A stretch of 6,692 nt of DNA from an uncultured Campylobacter sp. Lineage in GTDB: Bacteria > Campylobacterota > Campylobacteria > Campylobacterales > Campylobacteraceae. Position numbers and translations under genes: made by a program. The notes below the pieces were generated by a model. The model was not told the DNA's origin. It did not search any database and was given only the letters and a program-made list of their open reading frames with translations. The stretch spans positions 1-6,692 of the forward strand of contig NZ_CALIII010000300.1 in NCBI RefSeq assembly GCF_938018145.1, in the 5' to 3' direction. Positions 1-6,594 of the stretch are shown in pieces; positions within the stretch are counted from its first letter, which is position 1, and every line of letters starts with the position of its first letter.

Positions 1-362
1 GCTTCGATTAGGCTTTTAGGCAGGCTTTCAAGCGCGCTTTGAACGGGCTTTACAAACAGCGGCAAGCCCGCCAAAAACGAAGCGATAACGAGGGCTGAAA
101 AGCTAAAAACGATCTGCAAATTTAGCGCCTTGCCGATCACGCCGTTTCGCCCCAAGACGTAAAGTAGCAAAAATCCCGTAGCAATCGGCGGAAAAATGAG
201 AGGAAACATCACGGCCGCTTCTAAGACGGCCTTAAATTTGCCGCGGTAAAACGCCAAAAAATAAGCCGCGCCAAGCCCCAAAAACAGGAGCAGTACGAAA
301 GTAACGGCGAGCGTTTTGGCACTTAAAAGCAGCGGATGGACGAGCCAGGCGAGTTCCTGCAA
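1..362 (-). CDS. modB: Molybdate-type ABC transporter permease, N-terminal part (runs off the left edge)
   Basis: This is the first ~120 codons of an inner-membrane ABC permease of the ModB type, which passes molybdate (or tungstate) from the periplasmic binding protein into the cytoplasm, powered by a ModC ATPase presumably encoded beyond the left edge. Visible are a first hydrophobic helix (residues ~10-40), the family-like stretch FPLIFPPIATGFLLLYVLGRNGVIG (given as FPLIFPPIATG then FLLLYVLGRNGVIG, residues ~55-79), and ALESLPKSLIEA at the edge, the beginning of the EAA loop that contacts the ATPase. The start is inferred to be TTG at 362-360. A stop lies in frame a short way upstream, no ATG or GTG lies between, and AAGGA sits 5 bases before the TTG. 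The 140-bp gap from the binding-protein gene contains a strong hairpin. The family call is firm; substrate choice between molybdate and tungstate is not settled. Confidence 0.85.
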   Translation of the reverse strand, partial: MQELAWLVHPLLLSAKTLAVTFVLLLFLGLGAAYFLAFYRGKFKAVLEAAVMFPLIFPPIATGFLLLYVLGRNGVIGKALNLQIVFSFSALVIASFLAGLPLFVKPVQSALESLPKSLIE

Positions 363-433
363 ATTTTTCCTTTTTTCGTTAAATTTTGCTTTTCGTTTGA
401 GTTAAATTTAGCGAGTAAATTTTAGCGTTTAAA

Positions 434-466
434 TCAAATTTGACGCAAATTTTACGTCAAATTTGA
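434..466. repeat. Perfect 12-bp inverted repeat between modA and modB
   Basis: TCAAATTTGACG (434-445) and its exact complement CGTCAAATTTGA (455-466) flank a 9-base loop. Transcribed from the minus strand this gives a stable hairpin after the modA stop and before the modB start. No clear U-run follows, so it is a weak candidate for a full terminator. A hairpin that stabilises or partly terminates modA mRNA, so that binding protein exceeds permease, would fit the context but is inferred. Confidence 0.7.
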
Positions 467-502
467 AGACAATTTGGCCGAGTCAAAAACCGGCGATTTA
501 AA

Positions 503-1204
503 TTACTTTAGCCCAAATTTAGCGAAAATTTCCTTCGAGCGAGGAGTTTTTATCTCGTCTATAAATTTAGCGCACGCCTCGCTACCCTCGCACGCCGGAA
601 GCTTTGCCGCCGAGATAAAAACAGGGCTATAAAGCGCCTCGTCGATATAGATCACGCTGCCAAACTCGCCCTCTCTAGCCACTGCTTCGGTCGAGTTGAT
701 AAAGCCCGCGTCCACTTCGCCGTTCGTGACGTAGGCGACTACTTGCGGTACGCCCGCGACCGGTAGCATCTTAGGCGCTAGATCGGCCTCTAGTCCCGAG
801 TTTTTCAAAAACTCCGTCGTCCTCACGCCGTAGATCGCTTTTTTAGAGTCCGGCATCGCGATTTTAGCTAGATTTTTTAGCTCAGATACGTCTTTTATCT
901 GCTTGCCTTTTGGCGTGACTAGCACCAAAGCGCCCTTGCCGATGCGCTCATAGGCCTTTATATCTAGATCCGTTTTCTTTAAAAACGCCTCGTCGCCCAC
1001 GATCGCAGCCATCTTGCCCTCTTTTGCTTGGATGGTTATCTGGCCCAAATTTGCAAACGCGCCTTCGATCTGCACGCCGTCTTTTTTGAGATTTTCTATC
1101 ACTTCAGTGACCGGTTTTTTGTATCCGCCGCCAGCACCCACGAGCAAATTTTCTCCGCCAAAGGCAACCGCGGCCGCGATAGAAATAAGTAGTAATTTTT
1201 TCAT
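503..1204 (-). CDS. modA: Periplasmic molybdate-type ABC transporter substrate-binding protein
   Basis: Predicted 233-residue exported solute-binding protein that should capture molybdate or a related oxyanion in the periplasm and hand it to the ModB-like permease encoded next downstream. An N-terminal signal peptide (MKKLLLISIAAAVAFGG) has no lipobox cysteine, so the mature protein is probably soluble. It then reads LLVGAGGGYKK (residues 20-30), AAIVGD, KKAIYGVRTTEFLKNSG, VDAGFINSTEA, and ends with TPRSKEIFAKFGL, a C-terminus typical of ModA-like proteins. Two cysteines (C205, C211) could form a periplasmic disulfide. I chose ATG at 1204 rather than the longer in-frame start at 1252 because AGGAG lies just upstream of it and the signal peptide begins there. 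The glycine-rich N-terminus differs from the classic ModA start, so tungstate or another oxyanion remains possible. The gene has its own promoter region. Confidence 0.8.
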   Translation of the reverse strand: MKKLLLISIAAAVAFGGENLLVGAGGGYKKPVTEVIENLKKDGVQIEGAFANLGQITIQAKEGKMAAIVGDEAFLKKTDLDIKAYERIGKGALVLVTPKGKQIKDVSELKNLAKIAMPDSKKAIYGVRTTEFLKNSGLEADLAPKMLPVAGVPQVVAYVTNGEVDAGFINSTEAVAREGEFGSVIYIDEALYSPVFISAAKLPACEGSEACAKFIDEIKTPRSKEIFAKFGLK

Positions 1205-1222
1205 AAAATTCTCCTTTGAAAT

Positions 1223-1270
1223 AAAATTTATCAATTTTATGAAATATATCATTATACATTGATAAATTTT
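1223..1270. promoter_or_regulatory. Perfect 13-bp inverted repeat around the modA promoter (candidate operator)
   Basis: AAAATTTATCAAT (1223-1235) and its exact complement ATTGATAAATTTT (1258-1270) are separated by 22 bases. One arm lies between the expected -35 and -10 positions for modA, the other just beyond the expected transcription start. This is a good geometry for a repressor site that senses molybdate or tungstate. It does not resemble the E. coli ModE site as I know it, so the regulator is unknown. AT-rich composition raises the chance background, but 13 perfect pairs is long. Confidence 0.5.
1251..1256 (-). promoter_or_regulatory. Predicted -10 box of the modA promoter
   Basis: On the minus strand this reads TATAAT directly preceded by TG, placing transcription start near 1244, about 40 bases before the modA start codon. 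No convincing -35 is visible, which is normal for Campylobacter sigma-70 promoters. It shows modA need not depend on read-through from the nickel operon upstream. Confidence 0.6.
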
Positions 1271-1313
1271 GCTATTTTCGGAGCTTTTTTAAAGAAGTAT
1301 AGATAAGGATATT

Positions 1314-1964
1314 TTATATCGACTCTAGTCCGTTTTTGGTTAGGCGGTACATTACGCTCGCTACGTCGCTTATAAATTCCTTGTCGTGAGAGACGATTAT
1401 CTGCGTGACGTCGAGGGATTTTAAGATAGCGGCTATCCTTCTTTGCATATCCGCATCAAGCGCGGTCGTAGGCTCGTCAAGTAGCAAAATTTTAGGCTCG
1501 GCCACCAGTATCCCAGCTAGCGCGACGAGCTTTTTCTCGCCTCCGGAGAGGTTAAAAACGATCTCGTCTTTTAGATGCCAAATTTCAAGCTCGCGTAAAA
1601 TTTTCTCGGCTTTTTCCACGGCCGGCTCTTTGTCCTCGCCGCGGCTAAGTAGCGAAAACATCACGTCGTCAAGTACGCTAGGGCAGATGAAACAATCGTT
1701 GCTTTCTTGAAAAAGATAGCCCACGTCGCGGCGAAACGGCTTATACTCGTCTAAATTTGAAATTTTATGGTGAAAAAGCTCGATATGCCCGCCGCAAGGC
1801 GCTTTAAGCCCAGCCATTATCTCTAGCAAAGTGCTTTTACCGCAGCCGTTTGGGCCTATGAGGGCGATTTTATCCTTGTGCGTCGCGTTTAAATTTAGAT
1901 TTTCAAAAAGCGTTCTTTCGCCTATTTTTGCGCAGACGTTTTTTAGACTTATCGTGCAGCTCAT
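1314..1964 (-). CDS. nikO: Nickel/cobalt ECF transporter ATP-binding protein
   Basis: Cytoplasmic ATPase (216 residues) that energises nickel or cobalt uptake with the NikQ and NikM membrane proteins. All ABC motifs are intact: Walker A GPNGCGKST (37-45), Q-loop glutamine in YLFQESND (Q86), signature LSGGEKK (139-145), Walker B ILLLDEP (159-165) and switch histidine H193 in VSHD. At 216 residues it is short for CbiO/EcfA proteins, which often carry a C-terminal extension, so this is a minimal version. The ATG overlaps the nikQ stop as ATGA, preceded by TAGGAG at good spacing. It is the last gene of the nikKMLQO run. No strong terminator is visible between it and modA. Nickel versus cobalt cannot be read from the ATPase itself. 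Confidence 0.92.
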   Translation of the reverse strand: MSCTISLKNVCAKIGERTLFENLNLNATHKDKIALIGPNGCGKSTLLEIMAGLKAPCGGHIELFHHKISNLDEYKPFRRDVGYLFQESNDCFICPSVLDDVMFSLLSRGEDKEPAVEKAEKILRELEIWHLKDEIVFNLSGGEKKLVALAGILVAEPKILLLDEPTTALDADMQRRIAAILKSLDVTQIIVSHDKEFISDVASVMYRLTKNGLESI

Positions 1965-2608
1965 ATCGTGACTCCTAAACTAAAAATATAACAACACGCC
2001 GTTAAAGCGATTATCACGGCGTCTTTAACGCCTATTTTAAGGCTTTTATCTCCGTAAAGCTTGCCCTCAAATCCCCTGCAAACAAAGGTTTTTTCAAGAA
2101 CGCTCGCCTTATAAAACGCCTCCAAAAAAAGCATAGCGACTAAATTTGCGTAAATTTTATAGGTAAAAAGCGAGGCTTTAGGCTCAAATCCTCGAACTTT
2201 TAAAGTCTTTTTTAGCCTTATAAATATCGTTTTAAGATCGGCCGTAAATTTGGCGCTAAAATAAAAAATCGCCGTTAGCTTGTCGCCCAAATTTAGCGAC
2301 GAAACGGCAAGCGCGATACTAAAATAATCGCTTCCGTAAAAAGCCAGCCGTCCAAAAAGTATGATCAAATTCGACCTTACGAATATCAGCTTTGCAAGCG
2401 CGTATTCTCCGTAAAGAACGAGGCTTAAGACGACTAAGATTATAAAAATATTTAGTTTTAAAACGGATTTTAAAATTTCAAAAAGATTTTTAAAATTTAA
2501 AATCGCCAAAAAAAGCACGGGCGCGATGAAAACGGCGTCCGTAGCGCTTGAAAGCGAGACTTTGAAGCTAAAAAAAGTAAAACAAACGAGTAAAACAGAT
2601 ATGTTCAT
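1961..2608 (-). CDS. nikQ: Nickel/cobalt ECF transporter transmembrane (T) component, CbiQ family
   Basis: Inner-membrane coupling subunit of 215 residues joining the NikO ATPase to the metal-binding NikM subunit. Hydrophobic segments fill the N-terminal third (about residues 2-38 and 50-65) and the C-terminus (about 195-213). The family's two coupling-helix motifs are visible as VRGFEP (around 138-143) and CRGFEG (177-182), each containing the Arg-Gly pair that sits in the ATPase groove. The sequence otherwise diverges, as is usual for CbiQ. Its ATG overlaps the nikL stop by four bases (ATGA) and its own stop overlaps nikO the same way, so translation is probably coupled. AGAGG lies just before the start. 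Confidence 0.85.
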   Translation of the reverse strand: MNISVLLVCFTFFSFKVSLSSATDAVFIAPVLFLAILNFKNLFEILKSVLKLNIFIILVVLSLVLYGEYALAKLIFVRSNLIILFGRLAFYGSDYFSIALAVSSLNLGDKLTAIFYFSAKFTADLKTIFIRLKKTLKVRGFEPKASLFTYKIYANLVAMLFLEAFYKASVLEKTFVCRGFEGKLYGDKSLKIGVKDAVIIALTACCYIFSLGVTI

Positions 2609-3057
2609 TTGCCTCTTTTTAGTAGATAAATTCCGCCAAAAAACAGCCCGATTCCCAAAAACGCAAGGATAAATTTAAGCGCGTAAGCCCCAAAATCCTC
2701 CTCGCTTTCGTCAAATTTGACCTTTGATACATCGTTTGACGCGTTACTTTCGGCGCTTTTTAGCTCGTCTTTGTTTGCGGTAAATTTGATCCTTTTTTCG
2801 TGTGCTAGTCCGCCGTCGATCAGGATTTCAAATTCATCTGCGGGGATTTTAGCTCTGGCAAAGCCGTTTTCATCAGTTTGCGCGCCTGCTATCTGGGTGC
2901 CATCTTTTATAAAAGCTACGGGGCAGTTTTTACAAGGGGAATTTCCGTAAAAATAGCTTTTTATCTCGATAAATTCGCCATCTTGCTTTGCAAAGCCTTT
3001 TAGAGAGTGCGCGTTTAGGATGCTTGCAAAAAGCATGATTAAAAGTATTTTTAGCAA
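2605..3057 (-). CDS. nikL: Nickel transporter accessory protein with one C-terminal membrane anchor
   Basis: Small exported protein of 150 residues taking the place CbiN/NikN holds in other nickel/cobalt systems. It has a signal peptide (1-16, ending LNA), a periplasmic domain probably of beta-sandwich type, a CxxC in NSPCKNCP (C42, C45), an acidic linker, and a single C-terminal membrane helix (about 128-145) followed by KRGK. After predicted cleavage the mature protein begins with histidine (H17). The start is TTG at 3057, overlapping nikM by 7 bases and preceded by AAGGA. The next ATG, seven codons on, lacks a ribosome site and would destroy the signal peptide. NikL proteins are known companions of NikMQO; their exact role in metal capture is not established. 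The name rests on context and architecture. Confidence 0.75.
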   Translation of the reverse strand: MLKILLIMLFASILNAHSLKGFAKQDGEFIEIKSYFYGNSPCKNCPVAFIKDGTQIAGAQTDENGFARAKIPADEFEILIDGGLAHEKRIKFTANKDELKSAESNASNDVSKVKFDESEEDFGAYALKFILAFLGIGLFFGGIYLLKRGK

Positions 3058-3638
3058 ATCAAAAGATCCTTTTTAACCCTATAAATAAAAGAAAGCGCAA
3101 AAAGCGAGATGATCCCCTCAAGCGCCATAAGGGCTAAATTTGAAGTAAAAACGAGCGCGGCCACGGGCGCAAACTCTTTGCCGTTTAAAACAAGAACCGA
3201 GGATAGCAAAACCGAAGAGCAAAGTATAGGCAAAAACCCGATCAAAAACCAAAAAAACGATCTATATCGCTTAAAAGATAGCTTTAAAAGATATGGGCTA
3301 AGAAGCGCCGGAGAGGCGATGATCAGTAAATTTACGCCAAGCGCGCTAAGTCCGCCGTAACCAAAAAGCAAGGCCTGAAAAAAGAGAGCGATAAAAATAG
3401 CCAAGACCGCATTTGCGCCCAAAAACGCCCCCGCAAGGCCGCTTAGCACGAGATGTATCGAGGTAACGCCGATGGGCACGTGGATAAAAGACGCCATAAA
3501 AAACATCGCGCTGACGGCGGCAACTTTGGGTATCTCGCTCGTTTTTAGCTTGTAAATCAAGCTTGAGACCAAAACAACGCAAAGGGCCGAGCAAGGCACG
3601 ATGATTTCGGGTTTTAAAACGCCTTCGCTAATGTGCAT
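3051..3638 (-). CDS. nikM: Nickel/cobalt ECF transporter substrate-specific (S) component, CbiM/NikM family
   Basis: Inner-membrane protein of 195 residues that selects the metal. It begins MHISEG, the conserved start of CbiM/NikM in which the N-terminal amine and His2 bind the metal. FIHVPIG (H53) and TSIHLVLSGLAGAFLG (H62) supply the conserved histidine region, and GYGGLSALGVN (93-103) is the family motif. Several further hydrophobic helices follow. Keeping methionine 1 and His2 exposed is essential for the family, which supports the chosen ATG. It abuts the nikK stop directly (TAAATG), so it is probably translated by coupling; only a weak AAAGAG precedes it. Nickel is favoured over cobalt because NikK and NikL accompany it and no cobalamin genes or B12 riboswitch are seen, but this is inference. 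Confidence 0.9.
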   Translation of the reverse strand: MHISEGVLKPEIIVPCSALCVVLVSSLIYKLKTSEIPKVAAVSAMFFMASFIHVPIGVTSIHLVLSGLAGAFLGANAVLAIFIALFFQALLFGYGGLSALGVNLLIIASPALLSPYLLKLSFKRYRSFFWFLIGFLPILCSSVLLSSVLVLNGKEFAPVAALVFTSNLALMALEGIISLFALSFIYRVKKDLLIC

Positions 3639-4385
3639 TTATTTATACTCTTTAGTTTGCACCCAGATGACGGCTCCAAGCTCCACTGGATACTCTTTGC
3701 CCTCGTGTTTTATCTTTTGATCGTCGTCGATGAGTGCGGCAAATCCCCACCAGCCCTCAAGCGGCATCGCAAAGCTAAATTCGCCCTGCTCGTTGGTGTT
3801 TACGACCTGAGTTACGTGCGCATCGGACGGAGCTTTTAGCCCTTTGGTATTATAGTACTCTACCTCGACGGTTACGTTTTTAGCGGGTTTTCCTTTATAA
3901 TAAACCACGCCTGAGAACAAATTACCCTTATAAAGCCCATACGGACGCGTTAGCGGCACTATCTCGGCTTTTAGTCCAGCCGGTTTATCCCAGCCCTCTC
4001 CGTAGCCGTAGGCATCGACGACGGTTTTTGTTATATGCCTTATAAATTTATCCTCCGCAGGCTCGAAATAGGGCTTTGGATCCATATAAAACTGATAAAT
4101 GCCGGGCTCTTTTACGTCGTAGCTAGCCGTAAAGTAGCTAAATTTATCCTCTTTAAGCTCTTTTAGGCCTTTTATCGCCTCTTTTTTGCCGTTTACGAAA
4201 ACGCCCGCCTCGTTTGGAAGGACCAGGTTCATCATATCGCCCTCAAAAGGATGGGTAAATTTGTAAGTAATCTGTAAATTTGCCTCTTTTTCGTCGTCCA
4301 CGGTCGAATTTGACGGTACGACCATACCAAAATGCGCATAAGCGCTAACGCCTAAAAGCATAAGCGCCAAAGACTTGATTTTCAT
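3639..4385 (-). CDS. nikK: Periplasmic nickel-transport accessory protein, DUF4198 family
   Basis: First gene of the nickel operon, encoding a 248-residue exported protein of the DUF4198 (NikK) type. The signal peptide (1-17, ending AYA) should be cut to leave a mature protein starting HFGMVVPS, a start typical of the family. HPFEG (45-49), SYFTASYDVKEPGIYQF and a C-terminal domain with GKPAKNVTVEVEY and NEQGEFSFAMPLEGWWGFAAL suggest two beta-rich modules. There is no membrane anchor, so it is probably soluble in the periplasm, where it may bring nickel to NikM/NikL. The role as metal carrier is inferred from consistent gene neighbourhood. The ATG has AAGGAG a few bases upstream. Its 5' region is AT-rich and holds a NikR-like palindrome. 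Confidence 0.8.
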   Translation of the reverse strand: MKIKSLALMLLGVSAYAHFGMVVPSNSTVDDEKEANLQITYKFTHPFEGDMMNLVLPNEAGVFVNGKKEAIKGLKELKEDKFSYFTASYDVKEPGIYQFYMDPKPYFEPAEDKFIRHITKTVVDAYGYGEGWDKPAGLKAEIVPLTRPYGLYKGNLFSGVVYYKGKPAKNVTVEVEYYNTKGLKAPSDAHVTQVVNTNEQGEFSFAMPLEGWWGFAALIDDDQKIKHEGKEYPVELGAVIWVQTKEYK

Positions 4386-4418
4386 TTTTGCTCCTTTTGA
4401 AGGTATTTGTTAAATGAA

Positions 4419-4424
4419 ATTGTA
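4419..4424 (-). promoter_or_regulatory. Alternative -10 box close to nikK
   Basis: TACAAT on the minus strand would start transcription about 27 bases before the nikK ATG, giving a short leader. It competes with the TATACT candidate further upstream. Sequence alone does not decide between them. Confidence 0.25.
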
Positions 4425-4474
4425 CCCCCGTAAAGCTTATTATTTATTAAATTTTTGAGATAAATCATATTTAA

Positions 4475-4480
4475 AGTATA
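4475..4480 (-). promoter_or_regulatory. Candidate -10 box of the nikK operon promoter
   Basis: TATACT on the minus strand places the -35 region near 4498-4503, inside the NikR-like palindrome. Binding there would block RNA polymerase, which fits repression of nickel uptake when nickel is plentiful. It would give an untranslated leader of roughly 80 bases. Confidence 0.4.
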
Positions 4481-4495
4481 AGAAAAATATTTTGG

Positions 4496-4522
4496 TATTA
4501 TTTATAACTGCACAAAATAATA
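4496..4522. promoter_or_regulatory. NikR-like operator (TATTATT-N13-AATAATA)
   Basis: TATTATT (4496-4502) and AATAATA (4516-4522) form a perfect 7-bp dyad with a 13-base spacer in the dcd/nikK intergenic region. The half-sites match the TATWATT/AATWATA pattern I know for Helicobacter pylori NikR. The spacer commonly quoted is 11, although the H. pylori ureA operator as I recall it has a spacing like this one. Its place upstream of a nickel-uptake operon makes it plausible. No nikR gene is in the window, and the halves are AT-rich. Confidence 0.45.
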
Positions 4523-4596
4523 AACCGAGTTTTCAAATTTGACTTTAGCAAATAGCGGGAATGCATGCTCAAATTTTAGGTAAATTTAAATTATGT

Positions 4597-4602
4597 TATA
4601 AT
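4597..4602 (+). promoter_or_regulatory. Extended -10 box of the dcd promoter
   Basis: TG-T-TATAAT is a consensus extended -10 element. Transcription would start near 4609, about 20 bases before the dcd start codon. No good -35 is apparent. dcd and the pse genes downstream run divergently from the nickel operon, with 244 bp between start codons. Confidence 0.75.
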
Positions 4603-4629
4603 CGCGCAAATTTAAAATAAAGGTAAAAA

Positions 4630-5190
4630 ATGGGGCTAAAATCTGACGCCTGGATACGCAAAATGTCGCACGAAAAGGCGATGATAGTGCCGTTTGCCGA
4701 GGAGCAAGTCGGACGCGGCGTGGTTAGCTACGGAGTGTCTAGCTACGGCTACGATATCCGCGTGGGCGACGAGTTTAAAATCTTTACGAATATCGGCGGC
4801 ACCGTCGTTGATCCAAAAAATTTCGACGAGAAAAACGTGGTGGATTTTAAAGGCGACGTGTGCATCGTCCCGCCAAATTCATTCGCTCTAGCGCGCACGA
4901 TCGAGTATTTTAACATGCCAGATAACGTGCTAGCCATCTGCCTAGGCAAAAGCACCTACGCTCGCTGCGGCATCATCGTAAACGTCACGCCTTTTGAGCC
5001 TGGATTTAAGGGGCACATCACGATCGAGATATCAAATACGACGCCGCTGCCAGCTAAAATTTACGCAAATGAGGGTATCGCGCAGGTGCTGTTTATCGAG
5101 GGCGACGAGCCGTGCGAGGTGACGTATGCGGACAAAAAGGGCAAGTATCAGGCGCAGGAGGGCATTACGTTGCCTAGGATTTTGAAGTAA
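4630..5190 (+). CDS. dcd: dCTP deaminase
   Basis: Cytoplasmic enzyme of 186 residues that deaminates dCTP to dUTP, feeding dUTPase and thymidylate synthesis. The length is normal for the family (E. coli about 193). The core motif [16 protein letters not shown] (106-121) carries the serine and arginine that hold the phosphates. [15 protein letters not shown] (122-136) supplies the catalytic glutamate E133, and EGIAQVLF (148-155) is the conserved strand with Q152. Near the N-terminus YGYDIRVG (39-46) is also typical. The enzyme normally works as a homotrimer. Start ATG has AAAGG seven bases upstream and follows a strong -10 box. Whether it also has dUTPase activity, as in some bifunctional archaeal relatives, cannot be judged here. 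The same gene lies directly before pseB in C. jejuni, so the order is conserved. Confidence 0.95.
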   Translation: MGLKSDAWIRKMSHEKAMIVPFAEEQVGRGVVSYGVSSYGYDIRVGDEFKIFTNIGGTVVDPKNFDEKNVVDFKGDVCIVPPNSFALARTIEYFNMPDNVLAICLGKSTYARCGIIVNVTPFEPGFKGHITIEISNTTPLPAKIYANEGIAQVLFIEGDEPCEVTYADKKGKYQAQEGITLPRILK

Positions 5191-5192
5191 AA

Positions 5193-5261
5193 GCAAAAAT
5201 ACCGCACCTAAACAAATTTAACGAGCTAAATTTTGAATCAAATTTAAGGCACGGTTTTTGC
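5193..5261. terminator. Imperfect inverted repeat after dcd (weak terminator candidate)
   Basis: GCAAAAATACCG (5193-5204) can pair with CGGTTTTTGC (5252-5261) apart from a two-base bulge. Inner AAATTT copies (5214-5219 and 5240-5245) can extend the stem past mismatches. It begins two bases after the dcd stop. The T-run lies within the stem rather than after it, so termination would be inefficient, and transcription could continue into pseB. Confidence 0.35.
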
Positions 5262-5270
5262 TCCGGCTGA

Positions 5271-5410
5271 ATAAAATTTAAATAAACGGCGAACCGTTTT
5301 AGCTAGACGAGGCAAATTTAAAATTTGCGAAGGAACGTATATGAAATGCGCGATCGAACGATTTTAAATTTACGACGTACGGCGAAAAAACGAGCCGCGA
5401 AAGGCAAAAA
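5271..5410 (+). repeat. Duplicated leader element, copy 1 (upstream of pseB)
   Basis: This stretch aligns along its whole length with 6438-6586, upstream of pseC. It begins with ATAAAATTTA and ends with GCAAAAA, and includes a 29-bp block (5302-5330) identical in both copies. Inside, GCAAATTT/AAATTTGC can form a hairpin, or AAATTTAAAAT (5314-5324) can pair exactly with ATTTTAAATTT (5361-5371). CGTAT/ATGCG (5336-5340 and 5345-5349) forms a small inner stem. The element ends just before the pseB ribosome-binding region. It may be a dispersed extragenic repeat or a structured mRNA leader. Confidence 0.75.
5341..5367 (+). CDS. Possible 8-codon leader peptide in the pseB upstream repeat
   Basis: ATG at 5341 opens an eight-codon frame reading MKCAIERF before TAA, with AAGGA six bases upstream, a better-placed ribosome site than that of pseB itself. 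The matching position in the pseC copy is ATA and the stop is absent, so the frame is not conserved in the second copy. It may be chance; very low confidence. Confidence 0.15.
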   Translation: MKCAIERF

Positions 5411-5413
5411 TAA

Positions 5414-6412
<999 letters not shown>

Positions 6413-6437
6413 TTTAGCCAGAATTTGAGTTAAGCGT

Positions 6438-6586
6438 ATAAAATTTATAAAAAACGGGGCGAAGTATTTTTTTCGCTAGACGAGGCAAATTTAAAATTTG
6501 CGAGGGAGCGTATATAAAATACGTGACCGAGAAAATTTTAAATTTAACGACGTATAGCGGAAAAAGACAAGCCGAAAGCGCAAAAA
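6438..6586 (+). repeat. Duplicated leader element, copy 2 (upstream of pseC)
   Basis: Second copy of the element upstream of pseB, with the identical 29-bp core at 6475-6503. Pairing is kept or strengthened here. AAATTTAAAATTT (6487-6499) pairs perfectly with AAATTTTAAATTT (6533-6545), and the inner stem is CGTAT (6509-6513) with ATACG (6518-6522), where copy 1 has a T-G wobble. It ends 8 bases before the pseC start codon. The pseC reading frame stays open back through the core of this copy. Confidence 0.75.
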
Positions 6587-6594
6587 GGACAAAA

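Noticed and set aside
1205..1252. Longer modA start at 1252 adding 16 residues
   Set aside because: It would place lysine-rich and hydrophobic residues before the signal peptide, lies upstream of the predicted transcription start, and lacks the AGGAG that precedes the start at 1204.
1205..1313. Rho-independent terminator after nikO
   Set aside because: A run of A/T is present but no GC stem precedes it; the 13-bp dyad lies over the modA promoter and has a 22-base loop, so it fits an operator better.
3346..3594. Arginine/cysteine-rich 82-codon frame within nikM
   Set aside because: It is an alternative frame of nikM on the same strand, with composition of a non-coding shadow.
4386..4629. Possible cobalamin riboswitch before the CbiM-type operon
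   Set aside because: No B12-box-like conserved segment or stable multi-stem fold is visible; the region is mostly AT-rich promoter DNA.
6475..6594. Upstream in-frame extension of pseC into the repeat
   Set aside because: The frame is open, but the only good ribosome site and the family-typical N-terminus point to ATG at 6595.
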